Source: Monoplex corrugatus
Taxonomy: Eukaryota > Mollusca > Gastropoda > Littorinimorpha > Ranellidae
Assembly (NCBI GenBank): GCA_030674185.1
Contig: CM060306.1
Coordinates: 47,025,716-47,089,715 of the forward strand
Direction: 5' to 3'
DNA length: 64,000 nucleotides
Part shown: positions 10,272 to 23,130 of the stretch, piece after piece
How the letters are laid out: every line of letters starts with the position of its first letter
Numbering within the stretch: the stretch's first letter is position 1
Notes under the pieces: model-generated
Seen by the model: the letters and a program-made list of their open reading frames with translations, nothing else
Databases searched by the model: none
What the model was told of the DNA's origin: nothing
Position numbers and translations under genes: made by a program

Positions 10272-13088
10272 ATATCATCATCGTCATCAGGTGCCCTGCC
10301 GCACGGCGTTGGCGATTATGGACTTCCATCTGTCTCTATCTCTTGTTGCCTCAAGTATCTCTTTCACCCTCCCTGTCTTCAGCCACTCTGCAAGTCCGTC
10401 TAGTATCATCTCCCTGGATCTACCCGGTGCTCTCCTTCCCTCCAGCTTTCCCATTGTGTGACTGGGTGTTCCAATACCCCTTTCCTCATAAAATGGCCTA
10501 TGAATGTTGCCTGCCTTTTCCTAATCTTCCTTACGAATGATCTACTTCTGTCTGCCTCCATGAAGACTGTCATGTCTCGATTGTTTTCTTTGCTGTCCAT
10601 GGAACTCTCAACATCCTTCTTAGAAACCACATCTCGGCTGTCTCAATCTTGTTCTGGCTTTGCTTGTTGACTGTCCACGCCTCGCAACCGTACAACAGTA
10701 TTGGTTATATACAACATTCAAGAACTCTCTTCCTGATGTTAATTGATAGGCATTTGTTGGTAGGAATGCTTTCCATCTTCTTGAATGTTGTTTTGGGTTG
10801 GCCGATTCTGCTGGCTATTTCTGATGTGCATCTGCCATCTGGTGAAATGATCGTTCCCAGGATTTAAATTTATCAACCTGTGTCAAGGTTGTGCGTTTGC
10901 TGCTATTTTGCATGAGGGGATTTCATGTTTTTTATTGATCACCATGACTTCAGTCTTCCTGCTGTTTAGTTCCAACCCCTTACCTTTGCTTTCTATTTCT
11001 AGTATAAGATTTTATAGGTCCTTTCACTTTCTGCAATTAGCACGGTGTCATCTGCGTATCGAATGTTGTTTATCATTTTTCATCCAACCTTTAATCCAGG
11101 GTCTTCCTCTAGGTTTCTCGTGATGTTTTCGTTGTCAAGTGAAAACAGATCTGGTGACAAAACACAACCCTCTTTTGATGTTTTGGAAAGAGCTTATATC
11201 GTTTTTTATTCTCATTGCAGCTGTTTGTTCCCAATACATATTTCTGATTGTTCGTAGATCTTGTCCATCAATATTGAGTCTTTCTAGTTGGTTGATCAAT
11301 TCTTCATGTCTTACCCGATCGAAAACCTTGGTATAGTCAACAAAGCATAAATACAAATCCTTGTTCACCTCGATTGACTTCTCTATGACAGTTTTTAGGA
11401 TGTATATGGCATTAATAGTTACTTTTCGTTTCACAAATCCACACTGTTCTTCTGCTATTTCTCTTTTGGTTCTATTCCTGATCCTCATCATGATTATTCT
11501 CAATAGGATTTTGGTGACATGACTCATCAAACTGATTGTGCGATGGAGTTTGCATTCTATAGCCCCTGTCTTCTTTGGAAGTGCAATGAAAATTGATTTT
11601 GACATACCTTTGGGGATTTTTCCAGTGTCGTAAATTTCATTTAGGGGGACTTTTATTTTTTCTATACTGAATTCCTCCAAGGCTTCAATCATCTCTGTGG
11701 TAATGTTGTCTGGTCCTGGGCCGTTTCCTGGTTTCATCTTTTTCAATGCTGCTCTAACATCAACTTTCATTATGGGTGGTCCTTCAAAGTTCTCTCTTAT
11801 AATGTGTTCTGCGTTTCTGTCACCTTCAAAAAGGTCTTTAATGTATTCTCCCCATCTGTCTAATATTTTGTCTTTTTCCATGAGCATCGTACCATATTCC
11901 GATTTTAAGCAACCAGTTGATGTGCATGTATTTTTCCTGTGGATAATTTCTTCAATTCGTCTGCACATACCCTGAGGATTTCTTTTGTGTTGGTCTTCTA
12001 TTTCTTTGCATTTTGTTTTCAGCCAAGCTTCCTTAGCTTCATTGCACCTATTCCTGATTTCTTTCTTTATCTTCATGTATATTTCCTCGTTTCTCTTTGC
12101 CTTCCTCCGTTCCTCCATCAAGCCTAAAATGTCTTTTGTCATCCAGTTCCTTTTTGCTTTTCTATCTAATACACGGATTTCTTCACAATCTTCATTTATC
12201 GAATTTCTTAACTTTGTCCATTGTTCCTCACTGTCACCAACGTCTTCCAGAGCCCTGAATTTGTTTTGAACATGTACATTAAATTTTTGACGTATCACTT
12301 CATCTGTCTTTAAGAGTCCAAGATGTAGTTTGATATTGCTTTTGGTCTGTTTCCTTTTCCGTAATTTCAGCTTAAATGTTCCCACTACAGGACTGTGGTC
12401 TCTGTTGCAGTCTGCGCCTGGTAGTGTTTTTCCTGACAGTAAAGATCTTCTAAAACTTTTATTAATCATGATGTAGTTAATCTGATTTTGGTATTATCTC
12501 CTGGACTCATCCAAGTCCATTTTATTCTATTAGGTTGCTCAAACCAAGTGTTTCCTCCATGAACTCATTCATCTGTGCCCATTCTACAAGTTTCCCTCCC
12601 CTTTCATTTTGTGTACCAAGGCCATGAGGTCCAACTATATCCTCTACCCTATCCTTCCCACTTAGCATTAAAATCTCCCATTATCATGGTAACTTCTTGT
12701 GATTTGCATCGGGCTTTGGCCATCTCTAGTACTTCGTAGAAGTTAGCGATGTCTTAATGAGTACTTGTGGATGTTGGTGCATACACCTGAATGATGTTGA
12801 TATCAAATGGTCTGCCTCCCAATTTGACCAGCAAGACTCTGTCGGACACAGCCCAGTATCCCTTAACTGCTTTTGATTTGTCCCTGTCCATTACAATGCC
12901 TACTCCTCTTTCATGTGAGTTTCCACCAGTGTATATCACTGTATACTCTCCAGATATTATCATGCCTGCCCCCTTCACTTCTCCTAGTCCTAAAAGACTA
13001 ATGTTAAGCCTTTCCATCTCCATTTTGACATTCTCTAATTTTCCCTTTTGCAGCAATGTCCTCACATTCCATGTCGCGATCTTTGTAT
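10272..13088 (-). mobile_element. RTE-like LINE, left-arm-only copy
   Basis: On the minus strand it begins at the first endonuclease residues (KIATWNVRTLLQKGK, about 13040-13084) and ends in a (GATGAT)-type tail at 10272-10290. The 5' UTR seen at 36390-36930 is missing. The right arm (about 34320-34350) has only microsatellite-like sequence at this point. This is therefore an insertion after the arms separated, or a loss on the right. Confidence 0.87.
10406..13084 (-). pseudogene. RTE-type endonuclease/reverse transcriptase, multiply broken
   Basis: The endonuclease start is readable at 12754-13084 and ends at a stop after APTSTSTH. A 444-aa frame (11135-12469) carries the endonuclease end (DHSPVV), the linker and RT through motif A. 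That frame shifts just before the YADD region, and the remaining RT and C-terminal pieces lie in other frames down to 10406. At least three frameshifts or stops make it inactive. The domain order (APE endonuclease, linker, RT, C-terminal segment) matches the longer copy at 36390-39783. Confidence 0.85.
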
Positions 13089-13145
13089 TTTTGACATACA
13101 TGTAAACACGCACATAAACACACACACACATGCACACACACACAC

Positions 13146-13218
<73 letters not shown>

Positions 13219-13275
13219 CACAGAGTGAGAGAGAGAGAGAGAAATGATGATGATGATGATGATGATGATATTACC
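13089..13275. repeat. (CA)n, (TA)n, (GA)n, (GAT)n compound microsatellite
   Basis: CA at 13115-13185, TA at 13186-13216, a short GA run, then GAT units at 13245-13270. The right arm mirrors it at 34141-34320. Confidence 0.95.
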
Positions 13276-13438
13276 GTTATCATCAGCATTGTTATCATCA
13301 TCACAATGTTTATAATGGGATCAGTCATCTGTTCATCAGTCATCTGGATACAATAGTCAGCAAAGCTGCTGTTTGTGTATGACCCATCACAATAGATAAC
13401 TAAAAGTGCTTTCAGGTCGTGGAGTCTTTAAGCATTTA

Positions 13439-13982
13439 TATTTATTTGTGATCACAGCAATCACACGTATTTACATTAGCGTGCAGTATGACAGTGCAAC
13501 TTTTGAACTAACATTATGTTTATTTGTGATCACAGCAATCACACGAATTTACATTAGCGTGCTGTATGAAAGTGCAACTTTACAACTAACATTATGTTTA
13601 TTTGTGATCACAGCAATCACACGAATTTACATTAGCGTGCTGTATGAAAGTGCAACTTTTCAACTAACATTATGTTTATTTGTGATCACAGCAATCACAC
13701 GAATTTACATTAGCGTGCTGTATGAAAGTGCAACTTTTCAACTAACAATATGTTTATTTGTGATCACGATCACACTAATTTACATTAGTGTGCAGTGTGG
13801 CAGTGTAACTTTTCAACTAACAATATGTTTATTTGTGATCACAACAATCACACGTATTTACATTAGTGTACAGTATGACAGTGTAACTTTTCAACTAACA
13901 TTATGTTTATTTGTGATCACAACAATCACGCGTATTTACGTTAGCGTGCAGTGTGACAGTGTAACTTTTCAATTAACACTTT
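13439..13982 (+). repeat. 78-bp tandem repeat, seven units
   Basis: Units start at 13441, 13519, 13597, 13675, 13753, 13825 and 13903. The spacing is 78 bp except one 72-bp unit. Each contains TTTATTTGTGATCACA and an ACATTAGYGTGC-like core. The right arm has only about one and a half to two units (33850-33990), so copy number changed. Because 78 is a multiple of three and the unit lacks a stop in one frame, a 192-aa frame (13406-13984) spans the array with a 26-residue period. I see no start context or relative supporting a protein. Confidence 0.9.
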
Positions 13983-16117
13983 AAAATGTAGTCATATGTG
14001 CATGTGGGGTGCATTCCGAAGTCCAATACAAATTACGCAAATGAAATGGTCACAAAATTCCTCTTCCATTCATGGATTTTAGTGTTGACAGATATGATTA
14101 TTATGTACAGTGTCCAATCAAGTGTAGAATGGGACAAGGTGGGGAGGGACAAAAAAGAAAAGAACGAAGAGAAGAGGTGTATTTGTTTTAAAAATACTCC
14201 TTTAATCTCCCTTGGTAGTAGAGAAATGATGACCTTGTTTATTTCAACGACAGAAACCCGTGAAAAAGCAAAGCGTGGTCATCAACTTGACAGTGATGTG
14301 CCTATCAAGTCAACTACTTACATTAGACTTGACAGCTGGCAAGCATCAAGATAGTGAAAGCGCAATACACTGGTCATGACATGATGGTGTGCCATAAAAC
14401 TAAAGAAAAAAAATTTGATACTCTTCCTTTCATACTTTCTGCATATTATGCATGTGTAAACCTTTGGGTTGACCTATCAGTCCATATGTGTGTGTTTACA
14501 GGTCAGAACGTTGACTTTTTCGACCTTTTGGTTTAATCTGTAGGTCTCTGTATGTGTGGTTACATTTCACTCATTAGTTCAAGTATCTCAAAATTTTCAC
14601 ACACTAGTCTGTATTACGTACGATTGAAAGAGGAGCTCGTTCTTGCTTTAAAGATTAAAAATCATTTTTAGATAGAAAAAGTCTTGTCTATCTTTGCTTC
14701 ACAATTATAGCGATATTGATGATTCTTAACTATATTAATGGTCTCTTTTACGATATATGCAATATCTTCTTTTGTGCTGATACTAAATCACTGCTATATA
14801 CTTTGAAACAAGACGAAAATCAAATTCAAAGGGGCATCACGTTTGAAATCAAACATTCTATCGTATTTTATCCAGCGGTGTTGATAGAAAGTTTTGCTGG
14901 TTTCTGTCATATTGTAGACTTCATTGTAATGAAGTTTCCGACTAATTGGCTAAAGACGATGCATCAAATAATGCAGATACCATAACGTTCAATGATCAGG
15001 ACCATCACTTCATGAAATTAGCTCTGTATTAGAAAGATCAGTTCATGCCAGTTTCTCAGCTACTCAAAACCTGGTCTTTTACTGCTTCAGATATCTAGCG
15101 TCCTTGATTTACAAATTAAGGCTTAATTCTTGGTGACAAAATATACACAAAATATATTTTGTTCAAAAGTGATATCAGTCTACTATCAGTTCTTTGAATG
15201 TCCTATTTCACTTACGATGTATAAAAATAGCAATTTTGATTTTTCCTGTTCTGACATTAGCGACATCCCTTTAAAACAAAAACAGTGACACTGTTCCAGT
15301 GTCCAGTTAATTCTCAGAGAATTCTGTTTGGCAGATTGTTATGAACAGTTGTTATGGTCAGTTATATTGTAATATTTATTATTTGACATCATTATGTTAA
15401 ACTTGTTCCCTTCAATTATTCCCCTTCTTTCCTTCAAGTTCATTTTCTTTGTAGTTTCTTTCCTAAAATCACGACTGTAAACACATATTGAATAAAATAT
15501 TCATTCCTTACATTTCGAAATGTCATTCGCACGTTTCAAAATGTCAATCTTTACCCTTGGGATTAACCTATAGGTCCATGCATGTGTGTTTTTAATTGAA
15601 AATACCGAGCTTTCCTTGAAAACATGAGTTGTTTTTCTCATGTTGATGTGCTGGCTAGATCTTGATGTAGATGTCAGTTAGCCTCAACCTAATGTCAATC
15701 AGTCCATGATGAGTTGCCAGGTTTTGATGTTTGTTTCAAGCATTGTCATGTGCTGACTGAAGTTGTGAATTGTTAACTTCGTTTGTCTCATATCTTTGCA
15801 AACAAATATGTTTGTTTGTTAGTTTGTTTGTTTGTTTGTTTGTTTGTTTGTTTTGTTTTATGACTCAGTTATAAATTGGTGGTTTCATTTTCAATAATAT
15901 GTCGAACAGAGTGGCCTTAGCATTATGGGTATTGATCTTAGCACTAGGCAGTCATTAGTGATATACTGACTAAATCGTCATATTATCATTGACATCATAT
16001 TCATGATAATGTTTTGAATAAGAATTATGCTGAACAACGAATTTAGCATTGACAGTTATACAGCTTGGACCTTGAAGCTGAGTTCAAAATCTTTCAAGGT
16101 TCACATGCACACTGTGT
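13983..16117. other. Arm-shared sequence, no gene recognised
   Basis: Non-coding, AT-rich. Matches the reverse complement of 32803-33850 and 26430-27101. The right-arm R2/Hero-like dimer is missing here; the continuous empty site is at about 15028-15040. TTTG repeats lie at about 15815-15855. Confidence 0.6.
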
Positions 16118-16134
16118 TTGTGTGTGTGTGCGTG

Positions 16135-16218
<84 letters not shown>

Positions 16219-16430
16219 CGTGTGTGTTTGTCTCTCCGTGTGTTTGTGTGTATGTATCTCTTTGTGTCTGTGTGTGTCTGTGTATGTGTATGTGTGTGTG
16301 CGTGTTGAGGGGTGTTGTTTGTTTATGTGTGTGTTTATTTGTTTCTTTGTATGCTTGCTTGCTTGTTCGTTTGATTGATTGATTGATTAATTGATTGATT
16401 GACTTTTGTTTGTTTGTTTGTTTGTTTGTT
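16118..16430. repeat. (GT)n and (TTTG/TTGA)n microsatellites
   Basis: GT tract at 16118-16310 with interruptions, then TTGA and TTTG units at 16370-16432. The mirror in the right arm is CA at 26205-26420 and CAAT/CAAG units at 26110-26165. Confidence 0.95.
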
Positions 16431-16544
16431 TGCTTACTTGAAGGATTTTTATGTTGGACTCGAGATTATTCCAACGATAGCAGCGGGGTTGTAATCATCC
16501 TTATGTGAGTATTGGATATTTCATGTTTTCATATTGATAAAATA

Positions 16545-17905
16545 ATAGTCCTCCTAAATGAAATTTATGACACTGGAAAAATCACAATCAATTTTCATTG
16601 CTGTTCCAAAGAAAACAGGGGCTATAGAATGCACACTCCATCGCTTAATCAGCTTGATGAGTCATGTAACAAAAATCCTATTAAGAATAATCATGATGAG
16701 GACAAGGAATAGAATCAAAAGAGAAATAGCAGAAGAACAGTGTGGATTTGTGGAAGGGAAAGGAACTTTTAATGCCATATACATCCTAAGAACTATAACA
16801 GAGAGGTAAATCGAGTTGAATAAGGATTAATATTTCTGCTTTCTTGATTATACCAAGGCTTTCGATAAGGTAAAACATGAAGAATTGATCAACCAACTAG
16901 AAAGACTCAAGATTGATGGAAAAGGCCTACGAATAACCAGAAATATGTATTGGGAAAAAACAGCTGCAATGAGAATAGTAAACGACATAAGCTTCTTCCA
17001 AAATATCAAAAGAGGAGTCAGGTAAGGTTTTGTTCTGTAACCAGATCTGTTTTCATTTTACAGCGAAAACATCATAAGAAACCTAGAAGAATACCCTGGA
17101 TTACAGGCTGGAGGAAAAATGATCAACAACATTCGTTACGGAGATGACACCGTGCTGATTGCAGAAAATGAAAGCGACCTACAAAAGCCAGTGAATGTAA
17201 TAGAAATACAAAGCAAAGATAAAGGGTTGGAGCTAAATAGCAAGAAGACTGTAGCCATGGTAGTCAGTAAAAACATGAAATCCCCTCATGCAATTAACGG
17301 CAAACGGCACAACATTGAAACAGGTTGATAAGTGTAAACATCTGGAAACGATCATCTCACCAGACAGCAGATACACATCAGAAATAGCCAGCACAATTGG
17401 CCAAGCCAAAACAACACTCAAGAAGATGACAAGCATTCTTACCAACAAATGCCTATCAATTAACATCAGGAAGAGAGTTCTTGAATGCTATATAGAACTG
17501 ATAATGTTATACAGTTGTGAGTCATGGACAGTCAACATGCAAAGCCAGAACAAGATTGAGGCAGCCGAGATATGGTTTCTAAGAAAAATGTTGAGAGTTC
17601 CATGGACAGCAAAGAAAACAAAACGAGACAGTCTTGATGGATGCAGATACAAAACGATCGTCCATAAGGAAGATTAGGAAAAGACAGGCAACATTTATAC
17701 GCCATTTTATGAGGAAAAGGGAATTAGAGCACTTCGTCACAACAGGAAAGCTGGAGGGAAAGCGAGCACCAGGTAGACCCAGGGAGAAAATATTGAACGG
17801 ATTTGCAGGGTGGCTGAGGATGGAAAGGGTGGAAGATGTGCTTGTAGCAGCAAAGAACAGATGGAGGGCAATGATCGCCAATGCCATACAGCAGGACACT
17901 TGATG
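16545..17905 (+). mobile_element. RTE-like LINE fragment shared by both arms (left copy)
   Basis: Covers RT from the LNEIYDTGK region through the C-terminus and ends in GATGATGATGACGATG. Its 5' junction (AAAATAATAGTCCTCCTAAA) and 3' flank match those of 24612-25990, so both derive from one insertion. Frames are broken at several places and the YADD is altered to YGDD (17137-17148). Non-functional. Confidence 0.87.
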
Positions 17906-18371
17906 ATGATGACGATGTTGATGTCAACCAGATTTTGACATCAGTGTTCAACAAACTTTATCATTACGTTAATTTTAAAGCTGCTTTGTATTTAAAACAA
18001 TAGGTCTTACTATTACTCTCAAGCAGCTTTTGGTGTATTTTTGAAAAGAAGAGAAGTGCATACCAATATGTCCATACTGTTTACTCAAACGAGAGGAATG
18101 AGTTCATGGTCCTACTGTCGATCTCAACATTAGGCTGTGGCAAATGACATCGATTACAATTTGACGTTGACCTCATACTCTCTTTTATTTGCAGTCGTGC
18201 CAAACGATGATTTTTCTGGCTGATGTGAATAATTTGATGATTCTGGTTTGATGTCCATCTCAAGTTCTGTTTTCTCTTGCAGTCGTGACGAACGATGTTC
18301 TTTCAAAGATAAACCCCTGGAAACAAAAAGTTTGCTTTCTTGTAATTTTGCAAATTATATATTCAAAATCA
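17906..18371. other. Arm-shared sequence, no gene recognised
   Basis: Matches the reverse complement of 24149-24610. Parts are very close (about 2% mismatch over 18241-18371 by eye) and others less so (about 6% over 18061-18240). Contains two TTTGCAG/CTTGCAG-like sites followed by TCGTG, which resemble splice acceptors, but no exon can be supported. Confidence 0.5.
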
Positions 18372-18448
18372 CTACCACCCCACACCCGCCCCCCCCCACC
18401 TCCCCCCCCCCCCCCCCCCCCCCATTCCCCCCCCCCCCCCCCCCCCCA

Positions 18449-18484
<36 letters not shown>

Positions 18485-18570
18485 AACCCCCCCCCCACCC
18501 GACCACCCCCACACGCCCCACACCCAACCCCCCCCCCCCCCCCCCTCCCCCCTCCCCACCCCACAAGCCG
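18372..18570. repeat. Poly-C low-complexity insertion
   Basis: Nearly pure C with occasional A, T or G. Homology to the right arm stops at about 18371 and resumes at about 18575, where the right arm has ordinary sequence (24120-24149). The tract is therefore extra in this arm or a sequencing and assembly artefact. The proline-rich and glycine-rich open frames here are meaningless. Confidence 0.9.
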
Positions 18571-18989
18571 CGTTAGAAACAAGAATAAAAGACACAGAGC
18601 AAATTCTTCTTTTCGACGTAATAGTACAAGCAGGATTATGATTTTGTACCCCAGCTCTCACCCATTTGCGGGCCTACACTATTGCAATTACATGTAATAC
18701 ACACGCAGGAAAAACTATACTAATACAAATGAAAACTATAACCCATGGAGTAATGCCAATATTGGAATGTCAGTAGTATTGGGGTAGATAGAGAGGGGGA
18801 GAGAGAAGAGAGGACAGAGAGGACAGACAGACAGACAGCACAAATATACAGTCAGACAGATAGAGAGAGAGACAAAGACAGAGACACCCAGAGACAGGCA
18901 AGAGATATAGCAAAACGTGAAAAGAACGATACCACTATCTTATTATCAATTTTGTTATTAAAAGAAAGACCAATTTCCACGAAATACAA
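18571..18989. other. Inner end of left arm, up to the contig end
   Basis: Matches the reverse complement of about 23720-24120, including the GACAGACAG microsatellite near 18820, right up to the last base before the gap. No gene seen. Confidence 0.75.
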
Positions 18990-19089
18990 NNNNNNNNNNN
19001 NNNNNNNNNNNNNNNNNNNNNNNNNNNNNNNNNNNNNNNNNNNNNNNNNNNNNNNNNNNNNNNNNNNNNNNNNNNNNNNNNNNNNNNNN
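18990..19089. other. Assembly gap of exactly 100 N
   Basis: A round 100-base run of N is the usual placeholder for a gap of unknown size. The order and orientation of the two flanking contigs therefore rest on scaffolding, not on continuous sequence. Confidence 0.99.
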
Positions 19090-20165
19090 TGATGCGCTCA
19101 TGCAAAGTAGTGTTAACCTAAGAAGATACACATGGGGGCACATTCAAGTGCTTAAAGAGGCTGCGCAAGCACTTGCTACAGCCAGGGATAAGACTATGCC
19201 AGCAGAAGCTTTGGCAACCTTCTGCATGGCAGGACGCAGCAAAATATGGTCTGTAGAAGCTGTCACGTGATATCAAAGTCACTGAAGTGGGATCTGCTTG
19301 ATGAAACAAATGACGAGGAATGCACAGCGAATGTTTCAGAACGGAATTAAAACATTAGACCCCCCCCCCCCACACACACACACAAAATCACAGCAAGAGT
19401 GGTATGAGATGAGATATTGTTTTCCACTTTCGTTGTTATCACTCTATTTGTTGAAATCTGTATATTGCAAAGCAAACAATAAATGACTGAAAAAGGCTAA
19501 ATAAAAGAGTTCTCCATTCCCATTCACCAAACATATGATTTCGATCGAGCTCACCTTACCGTCTGACAGTATAACGAGAATAGCCCTTATCTATAAAACC
19601 GAAAAGTATGTCAGTCTAGCCAGCACCTTGAAGAAAACCCAGTTTTCAAGTCAAAGTCCTCTCCACGGACGTTAGCTCAAGGGGGTTGGTAGGTACATCT
19701 GCTTGTGAGCTCATGAAACACTTCTCGATTTTAAGGAAGGAAAGGACCAGAGACCTAAAGGCAATGGCTAAAGCAACTGAAGAGCTGAAGCTGGATCTGG
19801 TCGAAAAAACAAAATTTCCCTATATTTTGCAGGCGCCTGATAGCTAGTGGTTAAGACATCCGTCAAAAGGTTGACAACCATGAGACACTGGCGGTGCAGA
19901 GTCGAACCTGGTGGGGAAAAAAAGAAAAGGAAAAACAGTAGTGACAGCATAGAAGCCTCACCATCTTGGATATGTGGGTATGAATCCAGGTGGGAAAATA
20001 TGATGATACCAGAAGTGCATCCAGGAGTCATGACCTGGATGCGATCCGATCCCCTCTTAGAATGTAAGAAATTTACGGTCAAAACGAGTACTTGAGGGGG
20101 GATTTTCTTCATAGGACCTTCTGTTGTCCACCTCCTCCCAGATATTCTTGCAAATTTGTTCGAAT
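19090..20165 (+). mobile_element. R2/Hero-like LINE, decayed 3' remnant (plus strand)
   Basis: Translation from 19090 gives NLRRYTWGHIQVLKEA, matching GRYTWRHNQVLK of the copy at 27369-28067. Then come a DLLDETNDEECTANV-like piece and, after about 150 bases of C- and CA-rich insertion, YKTEKY-like and ASTLKK-like endonuclease remnants to about 19830. The 3' UTR follows: a tRNA-like segment with A-box-like TAGCTAGTGGTTAAGAC (19841-19857) and B-box-like AGAGTCGAACC (19898-19908), then a hairpin CATCCAGG/CCTGGATG (20018-20041). The 5' side is lost in the gap. Confidence 0.75.
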
Positions 20166-20869
20166 GCTTGTTTAATGGTATCATTAGACTAGCCCAGAAG
20201 TTCATCTTACAAGATTTAAATGGCAACAAAATTGGATACAAAAATCATATGTGACACAGCATTGCGATTTAAATGATTAAATGGTTTTCTAAAAATTGCT
20301 ACCGTAACTCTATAGTTGCTGTATTTTCACCATACCAAATTTCACAGGAAATATTATTTTGGTGTTTCTTTTTATAAATGTCTGGAATAACATTAACGAC
20401 ATGTTCTCTTGCGCTTTGTATTTACGAAAACATACTTTACGAGCTTGGTCATTTATGTTCTTCTTATTCAAAGAAAGTAGTATTCTGCTGAACGCTATGC
20501 TGATCTATTTTTATGAATCTGCATTTTGTTTAAACTGATATTTCCATACTTGAAAAAATATGTTTGTTTGTTTTTTATGACTATGAAACGTAACTGTTGT
20601 TTGGGACGTATTTAGTTCTAGTTTCCCATGATTTCAGTATTCATTTAATGCGTCAGGTGCGTTTTGTAAGCCTTCTTAAGATTGAGATAATAAAACTGTA
20701 TCATTTCCGTGCATGAACAATGGTATTCAGATAAATCAGTTCCAATGAAAGCCATAATCGAATTTTCTGGAATATAACCATTCTGAAGTAAAAATGACTC
20801 AAGATCATTCAGATATAGAGAGAGTTAATAATTTCCCAATAACTACAAACTAACTTATAGTTGTAGTAG
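20166..20869. other. No gene recognised
   Basis: AT-rich spacer between two oppositely oriented R2/Hero-like remnants. No homology to either arm was noticed. Confidence 0.5.
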
Positions 20870-23130
20870 GAAACTCTGTCAAGAGCTGGACAACACATGA
20901 GCCTCAGAGGAGAAACCTCTGTCAAGGGGGTGAGTCTTATCCAGGTCATTACCCCTGGGGGCCCTTCTGCTGTCGACATTTTTGAACCAGAAATTTGTCC
21001 TCCTCCTGGAATTGAACCCACGCATCCAGCAGGGTGGTCAGATGTCCCAAGTCACCCTTGTGGTGGATGTCATAACCACTTAGCTATCGGTCACGAGCAA
21101 AAATATAAAGGAATTTTAAGGCTTATGAAGTTCACTTTTGTTCCTCCTGGTCCAGGTCTACGTAGAACTCTTTCCACTGATTCTGCCATTACCTTTAGGG
21201 TTGGTCCTCTGTCTCGTAGAAATCAACAGCTGTTTCATGACGTAATAGGCTGATGTGTCTATCAACCCCTTTCTCCAACCTCTATTGCATGGACTTTGGC
21301 TTGAAAGCCAGATGCCCCCAACGTGCTGGCTAGACTGGCACACCTTTCTGTCTTGTAGGTATGGAATTCCTCCATTTCACTTTAACAGTACAGTAAGCTC
21401 GATGAGAATCATATTTTGATGAAAAAGAGTGGAGAACTATGCCTGGTCTCATGCCACTCTTGGAAATGATTTCTGTTGTTTGTTTTTTTTCCACTGTCGA
21501 AGATCTGCTGTGCATTCTGAATCATCCGCTCTATCTAGCAGACACTGCTTCCATACTCTGGATGTCACATCTTTTTCAAGTCATTGTTTGCTGCCTTTAC
21601 CGTGTAGAAGGTTGTTGGAGCATCTGGTGGCAAACATTTCCCCCTGGCACTACTGATCGCTTGTGCGACCAATTGAAGCACTTTATTGTGCCTGCATGTT
21701 TACCTTCCTTGAATTAGCGCTACTTGCATGATTCAGGACATGTTCCACTGTCTGTTTGCCTTGATAGAACAGGCATATGATTTCACCCATTTCACCAGAT
21801 TAGCATTTGAGGGCAGAAGGTCATACACTGATCTGAGGATGAAACTGATTCCGAGAGGGGCCATATGCCACAAGTCATTCCAGCTTAGACTTTTTCGGAG
21901 TCCATTTTCCCAAATCATCCACTGTCCCTGTTGTCCTTGCTGGACTGCTTTTTGGAGACTTATGGCGTTCTCTTTTTAAAAATGTTTTTGTATTATCATA
22001 TCTCTTCTTTCCTTTCCTTTGGCCTTTGACGACCATTCCATTTTATTGATCCCAGTCCTTGCCTGTTGGTTTGTGTGTTCTCAGTTATTTCTCTGACCAT
22101 GATGCTTTCCTTCGTTGCCACCAATGCCTCTTGGACTTTCCATTTTCTACCAGTCCTCAGCCTGAGCTGAATTGATCTCACAGTATTGTCTCCCAAGTCT
22201 TCAAGTACGCTAAGAAGCCTGATCTTTCCTGCCTTGAACTCATCAACAATGGATTTTTTGGGTAGTTTCAACTTTGCCTGTCGACAATAGAGCACAACGT
22301 GAATGAGACTGGCTATACACCAAGCCATTTCTTTGTGTACTTTTCATTTTGGCCTCCACTGATTCCACCGTGCTTGTGCAGATATCATATATCAATAGAG
22401 GCGAGAAGAGCTTTGCCGTCAGCATGAACTGCAGGCACCATACTTCGTATTTGCCAAGAATGCCACAATGATCTATTACCAGCAGACTTTCTTCTGCCAT
22501 TTGCTTGATTGCCTTTTCTTCTGTACTTGTTGGAAAGGGATGATTGGCGACAGTAAACGTTACTCTTTCATCTTTTCTCGGTGAGAGGTCCATGACTTTT
22601 TCAGTTTGAAACTCATCCTAGATAGGGTGACGACTTTGTCCAATCGTGTCTCCTCTGCTTTTGTGGAGAGCGCTGTCGTGTCGTTGATGAATGCTTATTA
22701 GGGGGCCTTTGGCATCCGTTTCTGAGGTCAGCTGGGCTTGAAATTCTCGCTGTTGCTTTCAAGATGACCTCCACTGCTAACACAAACAGTACTGGAGAAA
22801 TTGCACAGTCCACGACTATGCCTACGTCCAAACTGACCCAGTGTGTAGTGTATTCTTTTGTGGAGAACCGCAGCGAGAAGCAATGAAAATACTTCTTCAG
22901 CATTTCTCAGATGTTCTTTGGGACAAGATATATCTTTAGAGCCAGTTGAATAATCTTGTGCAGGACTTATCCATATGCGTTTGCCAGATCAAACCAAACC
23001 ATGCCAAGATCTTTCTTCTCTATTTTAGCTTTTTGGATTGCTTTCTAAATCATCATGGCATGCTCTACACAGCCAAACACTTCTGGTATACCTACTTTTG
23101 GACTGACAAATTCAGGTACTCGTTTCTGTG
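20870..23130 (-). mobile_element. R2/Hero-like LINE, decayed 5'-truncated copy (minus strand)
   Basis: On the minus strand, RT pieces (LRFSTKEYTTHW, CAISPVLFVLAVEVILKA at 22613-22903) are followed by diverged thumb and endonuclease remnants. The 3' UTR has an A-box-like TAGCTAAGTGGTTATGACATCC (complement of 21067-21090), a B-box-like GGGTTCAATTCC (complement of 21008-21019) and a weakened version of the family hairpin near 20940. Many frameshifts make it an old copy. The catalytic FMDD region is deleted. Confidence 0.8.

Noticed and set aside
10137..10461. Several 70-190-aa open frames across CA, TATC and GT tracts (also near 16027-16382, 26030-26458, 34260-34556, 49236-49971, 54413-54948, 60499-60973)
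   Set aside because: Each is a translation of a simple repeat, open in several frames at once. None has conserved sequence outside the tract.
13439..13982. CRISPR-like array
   Set aside because: Units are contiguous 78-bp tandem repeats with no variable spacers, in a eukaryotic context. The 33-bp array at 55200-55860 likewise has no spacers.
18180..18371. Possible exon after CTCTTGCAG in the arm-shared block (mirrored at 24149-24300)
   Set aside because: A splice-acceptor-like site and high arm similarity were noted, but there is no paired donor, no recognisable protein and no supporting neighbour exon.
18248..18697. Proline-rich (plus) and glycine-rich (minus) proteins
   Set aside because: Products of the poly-C block, absent from the matching arm sequence; no domain or start context.
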